Shown: positions 42,803-49,958 of the stretch, piece by piece
How positions within the stretch are numbered: the first letter of the stretch is position 1
Layout of the letters: every line of letters starts with the position of its first letter
NCBI GenBank assembly: GCA_034435055.1
Contig: DAOTXS010000014.1
Coordinates: 1 to 64,000, forward strand
Source of the DNA: DAOTXS01 sp034435055
GTDB taxonomy: Bacteria; Chloroflexota; Anaerolineae; UBA4142
DNA length: 64,000 nucleotides
Reading direction: 5' to 3'
Program-made: the position numbers and the translations under genes
The notes under the pieces: generated by a model
Told to the model about the DNA's origin: nothing
Seen by the model: the letters and a program-made list of their open reading frames with translations, nothing else
Databases searched by the model: none

Positions 42803-43117
42803 CTACACCTTGCTTTCCAAGTCTTGAATCCGTTTGTTGATCGCATCGAGTTCCTGCTTGAGCGATTCGGCTCGTGTCTTGAGGATGCTAGTTTCTTGTT
42901 GTGGGTCAGGTGAGTAACCAAGCCGCATCCAACCCGGCAAGCCAGTCGCATAGAACGTGTGTCGCCAACCGCGCCCGCTGCCTTGAACGCTCAAGTGTAG
43001 TCCGCAACGTGACATCGCATTGACAAACCCGGGCGCGCCGTAGCCAGCACAGAAACCAGCACCACGTCCAGTCATTGAACCAACTTTCATTGGCCCTGTT
43101 CTATCTCCACGTGGCAT
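42803..43117 (-). CDS. DUF5320-family small protein
   Basis: A 104-residue protein starting MPRGDRTGPMKVGSMTGRG, the hallmark of DUF5320, followed by a Gly/aromatic-rich centre and a C-terminal coiled coil (about 75-104). Function is unknown; family members commonly neighbour NifX-like and Mrp-like genes. ATG 43117 is chosen because a very strong AAGGAGGTGA site precedes it; the frame also opens with a GTG at 43126. Confidence 0.85.
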   Translation of the reverse strand: MPRGDRTGPMKVGSMTGRGAGFCAGYGAPGFVNAMSRCGLHLSVQGSGRGWRHTFYATGLPGWMRLGYSPDPQQETSILKTRAESLKQELDAINKRIQDLESKV

Positions 43118-43145
43118 GTGGTTCACCTCCTTTCACCTTGGTCCA

Positions 43146-43844
43146 TTACGGTTTCCAAACTTCCCACACTTTGCCGACCAAGGCAGGACCCGGTTTCAGC
43201 GTAACTTGCCCGGGTTGCCAACCCGAAGGGGTCACTTCGCCGGTCGTTTTGACGTGTTGATATGCTTTGATTTGTCGAATCAATTCATCGGGATTACGAC
43301 CAACTTCGGGTGTCAGCACTTCCATTGCGAGAATTACCCCATCAGGATCGATGAGAAATCGTCCGCGAATGTCCACGCCGGCGTCTTCGTCGTACACGCC
43401 GTACGCCGCGCCGATCTTACCGCCGCCATCCGAAAGCATCGGAAAGGGCATGCCGCCTTTCACCATCTTCGACAGTTCTTTTTCTTGCCAAATCTTGTGT
43501 ACAAATCGACTGTCCGTACTCATCGCCAGGACTTGAACTCCCAGCGCCTTGAATTCTTCGTTTCGAGCGGCGACCGCCGCTAATTCGGTGGGTCAGACAA
43601 AGGTAAAGTCACCGGGGTAAAAGCACAGGACCACCCACTTGCCTTTATAGTCCGAGAGTTTGATCGGTTTGAATCCTTCGCCTACAAAAGCGTTCGCTTC
43701 AAAATCGGGCGCAGGTTTTCCTACACGCGCTAACATTTTCTTCTCCTCCTGAAAAGTGGGGGCGCCGGGTAGAGCCACGGATTGGGGCGACGGCACAATC
43801 ACTCCGCGCGCCGGTTTGACACAACCATCTTTTTGTTCAGCCAT
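43146..43844 (-). CDS. Selenocysteine-containing peroxiredoxin (UGA read as Sec)
   Basis: A thiol/selenol peroxidase of the AhpC/1-Cys Prx class. The frame carries a TGA at 43593-43595, exactly where the peroxidatic Cys of the FTFVCPTE motif belongs (FTFV-TGA-PTELA). Reading through gives a full-length protein ending KPGPALVGKVWEVWK. A 6-bp hairpin with GGTC in its loop begins 11 bases after TGA, as in bacterial SECIS elements. The C-terminal resolving Cys is absent (VTPSGWQPG). Two starts have good ribosome-binding sites: 43844 (232 residues) and 43736 (196 residues, Sec at 48, the usual position). A mutated pseudogene is the alternative. Confidence 0.82.
43566..43581 (-). promoter_or_regulatory. 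SECIS-like hairpin
   Basis: On the minus strand a perfect 6-bp stem (AGCGGC/GCCGCT) with loop GGTC starts 11 bases after the in-frame TGA of the peroxiredoxin gene. Bacterial SECIS elements need a small stem-loop at this distance with G/U in the loop for SelB binding. Confidence 0.7.
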
Positions 43845-43894
43845 AGATGTCTCCCTCCTCGCCTAAAAAGGCAATTGGGTTGCATATTAATTGA

Positions 43895-44293
43895 CTAGTG
43901 CAACCGGTCTGTTTGATCTACGATCCGCCCTGCGGCGTACGCTTGCACGGCTTCGTCAATCAAAGTGATATCGGTAACGACTGGTTTGATTCCGCGCGTA
44001 CGCATGCTCTCGTACGCCCCACGCCCCATCCCCCCGCACAAGAGTGCCTGACAATCGGCAATTGCCTGTGCCATCTGAACATGTCGATTTTGTGCGGCAG
44101 GTCCAAAGCCGTGGGGCTGACCGGGTTTGTCCTCTTCGTGAGGATCGTTGGCGAAATGAGCGTGCCCAAGTTTGTCACGCATTTCACGGTTGACAATTTG
44201 CCCATTCTCGACTGTTACAACGAGATAGTAGGGCGCGCGTCCGAAATGTTGGCTGATGGTTTTCCCATCGTCCGTAATTGCTGCAATTTTCAT
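43895..44293 (-). CDS. NifX/dinitrogenase-cofactor-domain protein
   Basis: A 132-residue single-domain member of the NifX/NifB-C family (MKIAAITDDGKTISQHFGRAPYYLV, then CQALLCGGMGRGAYESM). Stand-alone members are thought to bind metal-sulfur clusters, but no role is proven. A His-rich loop (HAHFANDPHEEDKPGQPHG) is notable as a possible metal site. ATG 44293 follows AAAGGAG. First gene of a minus-strand group (NifX-like, peroxiredoxin, DUF5320, ferredoxin), expressed from the symmetric promoter at 44391-44435. Confidence 0.85.
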   Translation of the reverse strand: MKIAAITDDGKTISQHFGRAPYYLVVTVENGQIVNREMRDKLGHAHFANDPHEEDKPGQPHGFGPAAQNRHVQMAQAIADCQALLCGGMGRGAYESMRTRGIKPVVTDITLIDEAVQAYAAGRIVDQTDRLH

Positions 44294-44390
44294 TCTTGTC
44301 TCCTTTATGGATTCGAAATCTGAGGCATGTCGCGATAACAAGGTATAAGCAATAAAACACAAATCTATACAATAATAATGGTATAAAATA

Positions 44391-44435
44391 TTGACTTTAT
44401 GGCTATATTATACTATAATATTGTGTGTAAGTCAA
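44391..44435. promoter_or_regulatory. Dyad-symmetric bidirectional promoter
   Basis: Plus strand: TTGACT (44391-44396), 17 bp, TATAAT (44414-44419). Minus strand: TTGACT (44430-44435), 17 bp, TATAAT (44407-44412). Both sets are symmetric around base 44413, so the two promoters overlap back to back. They would serve the XRE-cupin gene (plus) and the NifX/peroxiredoxin group (minus), and cannot be occupied together. Confidence 0.75.
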
Positions 44436-44437
44436 TT

Positions 44438-45160
44438 ATGATTTGCGGATTGTTAGCGATGCAAACCAAATTTCCAGATTCGAATTCCGGTGAAATGAAA
44501 CGTGCTCGACGGCACAAGCACGGGAGAAATAATCTGACTAATCCGAACCGGGAATGCGACCGTGCCGCCAATGTGGGGAACGCTCTGCACCGGTTGCGTA
44601 GCAAGCACAACTTGACCATTCGGCAGTTGGCGGAAAAAAGCGGCTTGGCAGTGAATACGTTGAGTCTAATCGAGAATGCCAAGACTTCACCAAGCGTTGC
44701 AACTTTGCAGCAACTTGCCAACGCCTTGGGCGTACCTATCACGACATTCTTTGAAAGTGGAGTACCCAAAAACCGCGTTGCCCACGTCAAAGTCGTTGAT
44801 CGCTCACCTCTACCGTTTGCTCATGGCACGATGCAAGACCTGGGTACCGGGTTGACCGAACGCATGATTGAACCATTCATTGTCACCCTGAAACCCAACG
44901 CGAATAGCGGCTCACAGCCGATTGTTCATACGGGATATGAGTTTGTTTTCTGCTTAGAAGGACAGATCATCTACACGATCGAAGAGATCAACTATTTGTT
45001 AGAACCAGGCGACAGTCTGTTATTTGAGGCACCTCTGCCACATCGCTGGCAGAATGTCGAGATGGTGCCAGCGCGTGCCATCCTAGTTCTTTGCTCAGCC
45101 GAGTCGCGTGACCAGCCAACCCAGCGACATTTCTTGCCAGAGCTACTCCAAGCGAGCTGA
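44438..45160 (+). CDS. XRE-family regulator with cupin domain (copy 2)
   Basis: A transcription factor of about 240 residues: basic N-terminal tail (RARRHKHGRNN), XRE helix-turn-helix (LTIRQLAEKSGLAVNTLSLIENAKTSPS), then a cupin sensor domain (HTGYEFVFCLEGQIIY, GDSLLFEAPLPHRWQN). The open frame extends to 44399, but the promoter for this gene covers 44391-44419, so a start at 44438 or 44459 is preferred. It is nearly the same architecture as the gene at 45358 and is divergent from the NifX/selenoperoxiredoxin group, its likely target. Confidence 0.9.
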   Translation: MICGLLAMQTKFPDSNSGEMKRARRHKHGRNNLTNPNRECDRAANVGNALHRLRSKHNLTIRQLAEKSGLAVNTLSLIENAKTSPSVATLQQLANALGVPITTFFESGVPKNRVAHVKVVDRSPLPFAHGTMQDLGTGLTERMIEPFIVTLKPNANSGSQPIVHTGYEFVFCLEGQIIYTIEEINYLLEPGDSLLFEAPLPHRWQNVEMVPARAILVLCSAESRDQPTQRHFLPELLQAS

Positions 45161-45250
45161 ACAGAGAACACACTCACCGCTTGCCCGTACATCGAAATGC
45201 GCTATCTAATATCGAAATAGATTAATAGGATTTCTCCTCACTTTTGATAG

Positions 45251-45285
45251 ACAACACCCGGTTGAATGAGGGCACCGGGTGTTGT
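45251..45285 (+). terminator. Hairpin between the two XRE-cupin genes
   Basis: A perfect 11-bp stem (45251-45261 with 45275-45285) precedes the promoter of the next regulator. No T tract follows, so it is either a weak terminator or an operator. Confidence 0.5.
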
Positions 45286-45294
45286 CGCTGTACA

Positions 45295-45322
45295 TTGACT
45301 TGGCATCATCTTGCACTATAAT
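45295..45322 (+). promoter_or_regulatory. Sigma-70 promoter of XRE-cupin copy 3
   Basis: TTGACT (45295-45300) and TATAAT (45317-45322) with a 16-bp spacer, 36 bp before the ATG at 45358. Confidence 0.7.
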
Positions 45323-45357
45323 GTTATTGTCGACCCTAAAAATTATTCGGTGATCAG

Positions 45358-46044
45358 ATGCCTAGAAAATCTACCAAGCGTACTCTTAATACCCTACCGC
45401 GCAATCCTCAGTCATCGCTTCTCCAAGAATCACCCATTACCCTTGAGGTGGATGTTGGAAGTCGATTGCGTCAACTGCGAACCGAGCATGATTTGTCTCT
45501 CCGCGCCTTGGCTGAAAAAAGTGGCTTGGCGATTAACACGCTTGCGCTGATAGAGAATCAAAAGACCTCGCCAAGTGTCAGCACATTGCAACAAATTGCG
45601 ATCGCATTGCAAGTACCGATCACGGCATTCTTTGAAACCAATGTGCCTAAAAGTAGAATCGCCCACGTGAAAGCCAATCGGCGTCCGCGCGCGGCGTTTG
45701 AACACGGTCGTTTGGAAGACCTGGGAGCTGGCATGATAGAGCGGGGCGTCGAACCGTTCGTCGTCCAACTGGAACCTTTGACCAGCAGTGGTCCCAATCC
45801 CATTGTGCACACGGGCTACGAATTCGTCTTCTGCCTGACTGGGCGCATTGCCTACACAATTGAAAATCAGACATATCTTCTTGAACAAGGCGATAGTCTT
45901 TTGTTTGAATCCCATTTGCCACATCGCTGGCAGAATGTCGAAGAGTCACCTTCACAAGCGTTGTTGGTTTTATTCCCCACCGATGCGCGAGATCGCCCAG
46001 CCAAACATCATTTTGGACTTGGAAGCCAAACGAAATCCAGATAG
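45358..46044 (+). CDS. XRE-family regulator with cupin domain (copy 3)
   Basis: A 228-residue regulator with basic N-terminal tail, XRE helix-turn-helix (LSLRALAEKSGLAINTLALIENQKTSPS) and a cupin domain (HTGYEFVFCLTGRIAYTIENQTYLLEQGDSLLFES). It is clearly a recent duplicate of copy 2 (same domain borders and many identical residues, e.g. the shared LPHRWQNVE). It has its own promoter. It lies between the NifX/peroxiredoxin group and the PocR-type regulator of the hydrogenase locus. Confidence 0.92.
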   Translation: MPRKSTKRTLNTLPRNPQSSLLQESPITLEVDVGSRLRQLRTEHDLSLRALAEKSGLAINTLALIENQKTSPSVSTLQQIAIALQVPITAFFETNVPKSRIAHVKANRRPRAAFEHGRLEDLGAGMIERGVEPFVVQLEPLTSSGPNPIVHTGYEFVFCLTGRIAYTIENQTYLLEQGDSLLFESHLPHRWQNVEESPSQALLVLFPTDARDRPAKHHFGLGSQTKSR

Positions 46045-46172
46045 ATCGCTTCTGCGCACGATGAATGAATCGTAGAGCATGCGGTTTGCATACATAAGCG
46101 GAAAGAGTCCCTCTTCTCGCTTTTTTGTGCAAGTACGGGTTATTTAGCGCGGCAAACACCCGCTCAAACTTT

Positions 46173-46230
46173 ATCATATTTTGACCTATTTTGTACTTGT
46201 ATTATATAGCAAATTATGATAAAATATGAT
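46173..46230 (+). promoter_or_regulatory. Promoter and inverted-repeat operator of the PocR-type gene
   Basis: TTGACC (46181-46186) and TATATA (46203-46208) form a likely promoter with a 16-bp spacer. It is enclosed by a perfect 10-bp inverted repeat, ATCATATTTT (46173-46182) and AAAATATGAT (46221-46230), the second arm ending two bases before the start codon. The layout suits repression, perhaps autoregulation. The DNA is markedly A/T-rich. Confidence 0.6.
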
Positions 46231-46232
46231 CA

Positions 46233-46976
46233 ATGGATGATTTGCTGACTACCAAACAATTGCAAGATTTGCTCCACATTGACCGCACGACGATCTATCG
46301 GATGTTGAGCGATGGACGATTGCACGGCATCCGCGTGGGTGGCCAATGGCGATTCCCTCGCAACTTTGTCGAAGAATGCTTGGTTAACCCCAAAACCATT
46401 CAAGCCACTTCTGACCGTATCGTCCCAAGCGCCAATGTCCTTCCCCTCGATTGCCTTGAACCGATCCAAGATGTCTTTGCGACGGCAACCGATGTTGGTG
46501 CGGTAACCACAAATTTGGATGGTCAACCCCTCACCAACTTGACGAACGCCTGTGAATTCTGCAATCTCATCCTCGCTTCGCCGGAAGGACGACGACGCTG
46601 CGAAGCATCGTGGGCGCGCTTGGCAAAATCGGCTGAACGCACACCGCGCATCGAAAAATGCCACGCCGGTTTATCTTACGCGCGCGGACGGATTCAGGTG
46701 GAGAATGAATTTGTCGCAATGATCTTTGCCGGACAATTTGTTACAACTTCTCAGGCGCGTCAAACACTGAACTTCGAACGTCTCGCACGGGAATGTCAAA
46801 TTGCAGAAACGAAACTTAAAAGCGCGGCAAGGCACATTCGTTTCATTGAACCAGCGCGCGCGGACTGGATGCTCAAACTTTTGCAAAAAGTCGCCGATAC
46901 CTTTTCGCACATCGGCGAGCAACGGCTCGATTTGCTCAAACGCTTGCGCCAAGTGGCGCAACTCGCACAGGTATAA
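46233..46976 (+). CDS. Excisionase-type HTH regulator with PocR sensor domain
   Basis: A 247-residue regulator. Residues 1-50 form an excisionase/MerR-like helix-turn-helix (LTTKQLQDLLHIDRTTIYRML, IRVGGQWRFPR). Residues 72-240 form a PocR sensory domain with its cysteines (ACEFCNLILASPEGRRRCEASW, KCHAGL) and the membrane-free FAGQFVT segment. PocR domains bind small hydrocarbon or one-carbon compounds and sometimes redox cofactors. It is directly upstream of tusA on the same strand and is the likely regulator of the hydrogenase-lipoate locus. Confidence 0.88.
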   Translation: MDDLLTTKQLQDLLHIDRTTIYRMLSDGRLHGIRVGGQWRFPRNFVEECLVNPKTIQATSDRIVPSANVLPLDCLEPIQDVFATATDVGAVTTNLDGQPLTNLTNACEFCNLILASPEGRRRCEASWARLAKSAERTPRIEKCHAGLSYARGRIQVENEFVAMIFAGQFVTTSQARQTLNFERLARECQIAETKLKSAARHIRFIEPARADWMLKLLQKVADTFSHIGEQRLDLLKRLRQVAQLAQV

Positions 46977-46989
46977 AAATTATTCCGAC

Positions 46990-47007
46990 TTGTGCTGACG
47001 TCGGCAC
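46990..47007 (+). promoter_or_regulatory. Operator-like palindrome before the tusA operon
   Basis: An 18-bp near-perfect palindrome (arms TGTGCTGAC and GTCGGCACA, one mismatch) between the PocR-type gene and tusA. It could be a binding site for that regulator. Confidence 0.4.
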
Positions 47008-47039
47008 ATCGTCGTATTGCCAAACTCAAGGTGAGGATT

Positions 47040-47084
47040 GCCTTGACGAGACGAATCGTTTTTCGTCGCGCCAAGGCGTTTTTA
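47040..47084 (+). terminator. Terminator/attenuator immediately before tusA
   Basis: A long hairpin pairs GCCTTG (47040-47045) with CAAGGC (47072-47077) and GACGAA (47050-47055) with TTCGTC (47062-47067), followed by a T5 tract at 47079-47083. It lies 17 bp before the tusA start codon, leaving no room for a promoter after it. It may terminate the PocR-type gene and attenuate the downstream operon. Confidence 0.7.
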
Positions 47085-47100
47085 TTTCAAGGAGGATTCG

Positions 47101-47337
47101 ATGGACGTTAAAGTTGATTCGACTCTGGATTGTAGCGGGATGGCTTGCCCTATGCCGATTCTCAAAACGAAAAAAGCCGTGGATACCTTGCAAGTCGGGC
47201 AGGTGCTCAAGATGATCGCGACCGACCCCGGCTCGGTCAGCGATGTGGAAGCGTGGACGGCAAAAACCGGGCACACGCTCCTGGGACACGAAAAAGAAGG
47301 CGACAAGTTTATCTTTTTCATCCAGAAAGCCAAATAG
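47101..47337 (+). CDS. tusA: TusA-family sulfur carrier protein
   Basis: A 78-residue SirA/TusA-like protein. The catalytic Cys16 lies in the family motif CSGMACPMPILKTKKA (Cys11 is additional), and the fold runs through DPGSVSDVEAW to a C-terminal FFIQKAK. TusA proteins carry sulfane sulfur as a persulfide and hand it to DsrE-type proteins or sulfur-oxidising/reducing enzymes. An AAGGAGG site lies 6 bases before the ATG. First gene of the locus; the next DsrE gene begins 17 bp later. Confidence 0.92.
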   Translation: MDVKVDSTLDCSGMACPMPILKTKKAVDTLQVGQVLKMIATDPGSVSDVEAWTAKTGHTLLGHEKEGDKFIFFIQKAK

Positions 47338-47354
47338 GCAAAAGGAGGATTCCA

Positions 47355-47840
47355 ATGGCTGAAGCAAAACGCCTCGCGATTATCGCCGGGCACGGCACCC
47401 TCGACGCGGCATATCCGCCGCTGATCCTGGCGACCGCTGCCGCCGCAATGGATATGGACGCGGCGATCTTTTTCACCTTCTACGGACTCGAAATTCTCAA
47501 AAAGGGTAAAGCGGACAAACTCCAGGTATCGCCGATTGCCAATCCCGCTATGCCGCAACCGATTCCCGGAATTTCCGTCCCCAACATTCTTGGGATGTTG
47601 CCCGGCATGACCGCCGTCGCGACCGCGATGATGAACAGTTGGATGGGCAAAGCCAAAGTCGCCAAGGTGAGCGAATTGCTCGAACTGGCGAAAGAATCCG
47701 GCGTGCGCCTCATCGCTTGTCAGATGACGATGGATGTGATGGGCATCAAAAAAGAAGATTTGATTGACGGCATCGAAATTGGCGGCGCGGCAACTTTTCT
47801 CCAGTACGCTTCGCAAGATGCCATCGCACTGGCATTCTAG
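47355..47840 (+). CDS. DsrE-family sulfurtransferase (DsrE2-like)
   Basis: A 161-residue DsrE/F-fold protein. The N terminus (RLAIIAGHGTLDAAYPPL) is followed by an aliphatic stretch (LATAAAAMDMDAAIFFTFYG), a Pro/Met-rich loop (ANPAMPQPIPGISVP) and the conserved Cys122 in RLIACQMTMDVMG. DsrE2-type proteins exchange sulfane sulfur with TusA. The single conserved Cys fits a carrier. ATG 47355 follows AAAGGAGG. It ends 9 bp before the second DsrE gene. Confidence 0.9.
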   Translation: MAEAKRLAIIAGHGTLDAAYPPLILATAAAAMDMDAAIFFTFYGLEILKKGKADKLQVSPIANPAMPQPIPGISVPNILGMLPGMTAVATAMMNSWMGKAKVAKVSELLELAKESGVRLIACQMTMDVMGIKKEDLIDGIEIGGAATFLQYASQDAIALAF

Positions 47841-47849
47841 GAGGATCCA

Positions 47850-48218
47850 ATGGCAGACGACAAGATTATGATCATCATGACGAGCGGACCGGATACGCCG
47901 CGTCGTTGCGCGACCCCATTCTTTTTTGCCACACTGGCAACAGCGATGGATTACGACGTGACGATGTTCTTTACGATTGACGGCACGTTGTTGCTGAAAA
48001 AAGGTGTCGCCGAAACGGTGTATCCCAAAGCCGGCGGCAAACCGGTCAGTGCCTTTCTCAACGAGGCGATGGAAAGCGGCGTCAAGTTTCTGGCGTGCAC
48101 CGCTTCCACCGAACTGCACGACCTGCAACCCTCCGACTTGATTGACGGCGTCAAGATGGTGGGTGGCGCGACGATGTGGCAGTTGGCCGAAGACTGCAAG
48201 ACTGTGTTGACGTTCTAG
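47850..48218 (+). CDS. DsrE-family protein, second copy
   Basis: A 122-residue DsrE/F-like protein (IMIIMTSGPDTPRRCATPFFFATLA; Cys20) with the conserved site Cys83 in KFLACTASTELH. It is shorter than the first copy and lacks the Pro/Met loop. Together the two may form a hetero-oligomer, as DsrE and DsrF do. GGAGG precedes the ATG. It is followed by an 80-bp gap and the lipoate-binding protein gene. Confidence 0.88.
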   Translation: MADDKIMIIMTSGPDTPRRCATPFFFATLATAMDYDVTMFFTIDGTLLLKKGVAETVYPKAGGKPVSAFLNEAMESGVKFLACTASTELHDLQPSDLIDGVKMVGGATMWQLAEDCKTVLTF

Positions 48219-48298
48219 TTCAGTTGGCAGGAGGCAGGTAGCCGTAGGCAGGCACTCCATTATCTCTGTCCCCTGACCCTGCTATGGAGGAAAAAACG

Positions 48299-48745
48299 AT
48301 GGCAACGATTCGCGGATGCAACTTGCCCGAAGACGTGTACTATCTCATCGAAAAACACGTGTGGGCAAAACCGATGGATGGTGGCGTGATTCGCGTGGGG
48401 ATGACTTCGGTTGCCGGCAAATTGTCTGGCGGCAAACTCGCGGCAATCACGGTCAAAGCGAAGAGCATCGGGCAAGAAGTCAAGCAAGGCAAAAGTGTGG
48501 CGACGGTTGAAAGCAGCAAGTTTGTTGGTCCTGTGCCTGCGCCGGTGACCGGTGTGCTCTTGCGCGCCAACGAAAAACTCGCCAACGATCCTAATCTCGC
48601 CATCAGTGATCCGTACGGCGAAGGTTGGATCGCCGAGATTCAAGCGAGCGCGTGGGACGCAGAAAAAGGCGCGCTCGTTACCGGCGCGGAAGGGGTCGCC
48701 GCGTATCAAAAGAAACTCGAAGCCGAAAATATCTCGTGTGCGTGA
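48299..48745 (+). CDS. GcvH-like lipoate-binding protein (LbpA-like)
   Basis: A 148-residue single lipoyl domain similar to glycine-cleavage H protein. The lipoylation site is Lys74 in VATVESSKFVGPVPAP (GcvH has ESVKA). VGMTSVAGKLSGGKLAAITVK precedes it and PYGEGWIAEIQ follows. No GcvT, GcvP or 2-oxoacid dehydrogenase genes are near, so it is not part of glycine cleavage. Lipoate-binding proteins of this kind (LbpA) serve the sHdr sulfur-oxidation pathway; here the neighbours are TusA, DsrE and a hydrogenase. ATG 48299 follows GGAGG. Confidence 0.88.
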   Translation: MATIRGCNLPEDVYYLIEKHVWAKPMDGGVIRVGMTSVAGKLSGGKLAAITVKAKSIGQEVKQGKSVATVESSKFVGPVPAPVTGVLLRANEKLANDPNLAISDPYGEGWIAEIQASAWDAEKGALVTGAEGVAAYQKKLEAENISCA

Positions 48746-48750
48746 CACAA

Positions 48751-48808
48751 GACGAAGGACGAAAGACGAAGGTTCCTTCGTCATTGGTCTTTCGTCATTC
48801 GTCAATTC
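48751..48808 (+). repeat. Palindromic spacer 1 in the hydrogenase locus
   Basis: A gap made of GACGAAGG- and CCTTCGTC-like blocks that pair into a hairpin (8-bp core about 48765-48782). Spacers of the same kind follow the large subunit and the lipoate ligase genes. Confidence 0.55.
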
Positions 48809-48824
48809 TTTCGAAGGAGGAACT

Positions 48825-49949
48825 ATGCCTGACGAAACGATTGGGCAGCATCTCAAGCGACGTGGCATCTCGCGCCGCGAATTTGTCAAGATGTGCGGCT
48901 TGCTTGTCGGCGCGATGGGTATGCGGTTTGCGCCGCCCCTTGCAGAGAGCGGACTGCCCGCGCATCTGGATACCGCGCGTGGTTTTACCTCCGCTCAACT
49001 GATCGCGAACGCGCTCCAAGCCAAACAGCGTGTCCCGGTCATCTGGCTCGAATTCCAGGACTGCGCCGGTTGCAGTGAAGCGATCACGCGTTCGCAATCC
49101 CCCACCCTCGTTGACCTCGTGCTGAACACCATCACGATTGAGTACCACGAGACACTTTCTGCCGCCGCCGGTCATCAAGTCGAGCAAGCCAAAGAGGATG
49201 CGATGAAAAAGTACGCCGGCAAGTACGTCCTGGTCGTCGAAGGCTCGATTCCCACCGACAACGACGGCGTGTATTGCACCATCGGCGGACGCACAGCGGT
49301 TGATTTGCTGAAGGAAGCGGCAAAAGGTGCGGCGGCGATCATCGCCACCGGCAACTGCGCGTCATTCGGCGGCATCCCCAAAGCCAAACCGAATCCGACC
49401 GGCGCCAAAGGTGTTTGGGAACTCGTCACCGATAAACCGGTCGTGAACATCCCCGGCTGTCCCGCGATTCCCGAAGCGACCACCGGCACCATCGCGCACT
49501 TTGTCGTCTTTGGCACACTCCCCGAACTCGATGCCTTGCATCGCCCCAAAACTTTTTACGCCCAGACGATTCACGATCGTTGTTTGCGGCGCCCGTTCTA
49601 CGAAGCCGGCAAGTTCGCCGGATCGTTCGACGACGAAGGCGCGCGCAAAGGATATTGCCTCTACAAACTGGGTTGCAAAGGGCCCACGACTTATAACGCC
49701 TGCGCTTCGATCAAATGGGATCAGGGTTTGTCGTTCCCGGTTCAATCCGGGCATCCGTGCCTGGGTTGCTCCGAACCCAATTTCTGGGACGGCGGCGGAT
49801 TCTATCAAGGTCAATCCGCACCTTTGGATCGTCCAACATTGATGACCGCCGGCGCGGCAGTAGCGGCGGGCGCTGTCGTGGGTGCCGGTGTTGCACTGGC
49901 AAACCGCGCGCAGCAGAAAAGTGCGCACCGCGAAGAGAAAGAAGGATAG
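48825..49949 (+). CDS. [NiFe] hydrogenase small subunit (Isp-type, Tat-exported)
   Basis: A 374-residue electron-transfer subunit. It begins with a Tat signal (SRREFVKMCGLLVGAMGM, residues 16-33), so the enzyme is on the outer side of the membrane. Proximal cluster ligands are Cys80 and Cys83 (DCAGC) with TGNCASFGG and NIPGCPAIPE. Medial and distal ligands follow in HDRCLRRPFYEAGKF, GYCLYKLGCKGPTTYNAC and HPCLGCSEPNFWD. The C terminus carries a hydrophobic Ala-rich helix (about 340-362) that anchors it. Followed by Isp1, Isp2 and the large subunit, the hynS-isp1-isp2-hynL order of group 1e hydrogenases. Confidence 0.95.
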   Translation: MPDETIGQHLKRRGISRREFVKMCGLLVGAMGMRFAPPLAESGLPAHLDTARGFTSAQLIANALQAKQRVPVIWLEFQDCAGCSEAITRSQSPTLVDLVLNTITIEYHETLSAAAGHQVEQAKEDAMKKYAGKYVLVVEGSIPTDNDGVYCTIGGRTAVDLLKEAAKGAAAIIATGNCASFGGIPKAKPNPTGAKGVWELVTDKPVVNIPGCPAIPEATTGTIAHFVVFGTLPELDALHRPKTFYAQTIHDRCLRRPFYEAGKFAGSFDDEGARKGYCLYKLGCKGPTTYNACASIKWDQGLSFPVQSGHPCLGCSEPNFWDGGGFYQGQSAPLDRPTLMTAGAAVAAGAVVGAGVALANRAQQKSAHREEKEG

Positions 49950-49958
49950 GAGGTTACA

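Noticed and set aside
43593..43844. Treating the peroxiredoxin as a plain pseudogene or two genes split by a stop
   Set aside because: The stop is a TGA at exactly the catalytic Cys, the frame is intact on both sides and a SECIS-like hairpin follows, so selenocysteine is the better reading.
47082..48260. Minus-strand 392-codon frame opposite tusA and the dsrE genes
   Set aside because: Antisense shadow of genes with clear families; composition is atypical and there is no ribosome-binding site.
48299..48745. Annotating the lipoyl protein as glycine cleavage H protein
   Set aside because: No gcvT or gcvP nearby; the neighbours are sulfur-transfer, hydrogenase and lipoate ligase genes, and the site motif differs.
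48552..48824. Extending the hydrogenase small subunit upstream to 48552
   Set aside because: The extension is an antisense-like frame of the lipoyl gene; the Tat signal begins at ATG 48825 after AAGGAGG.
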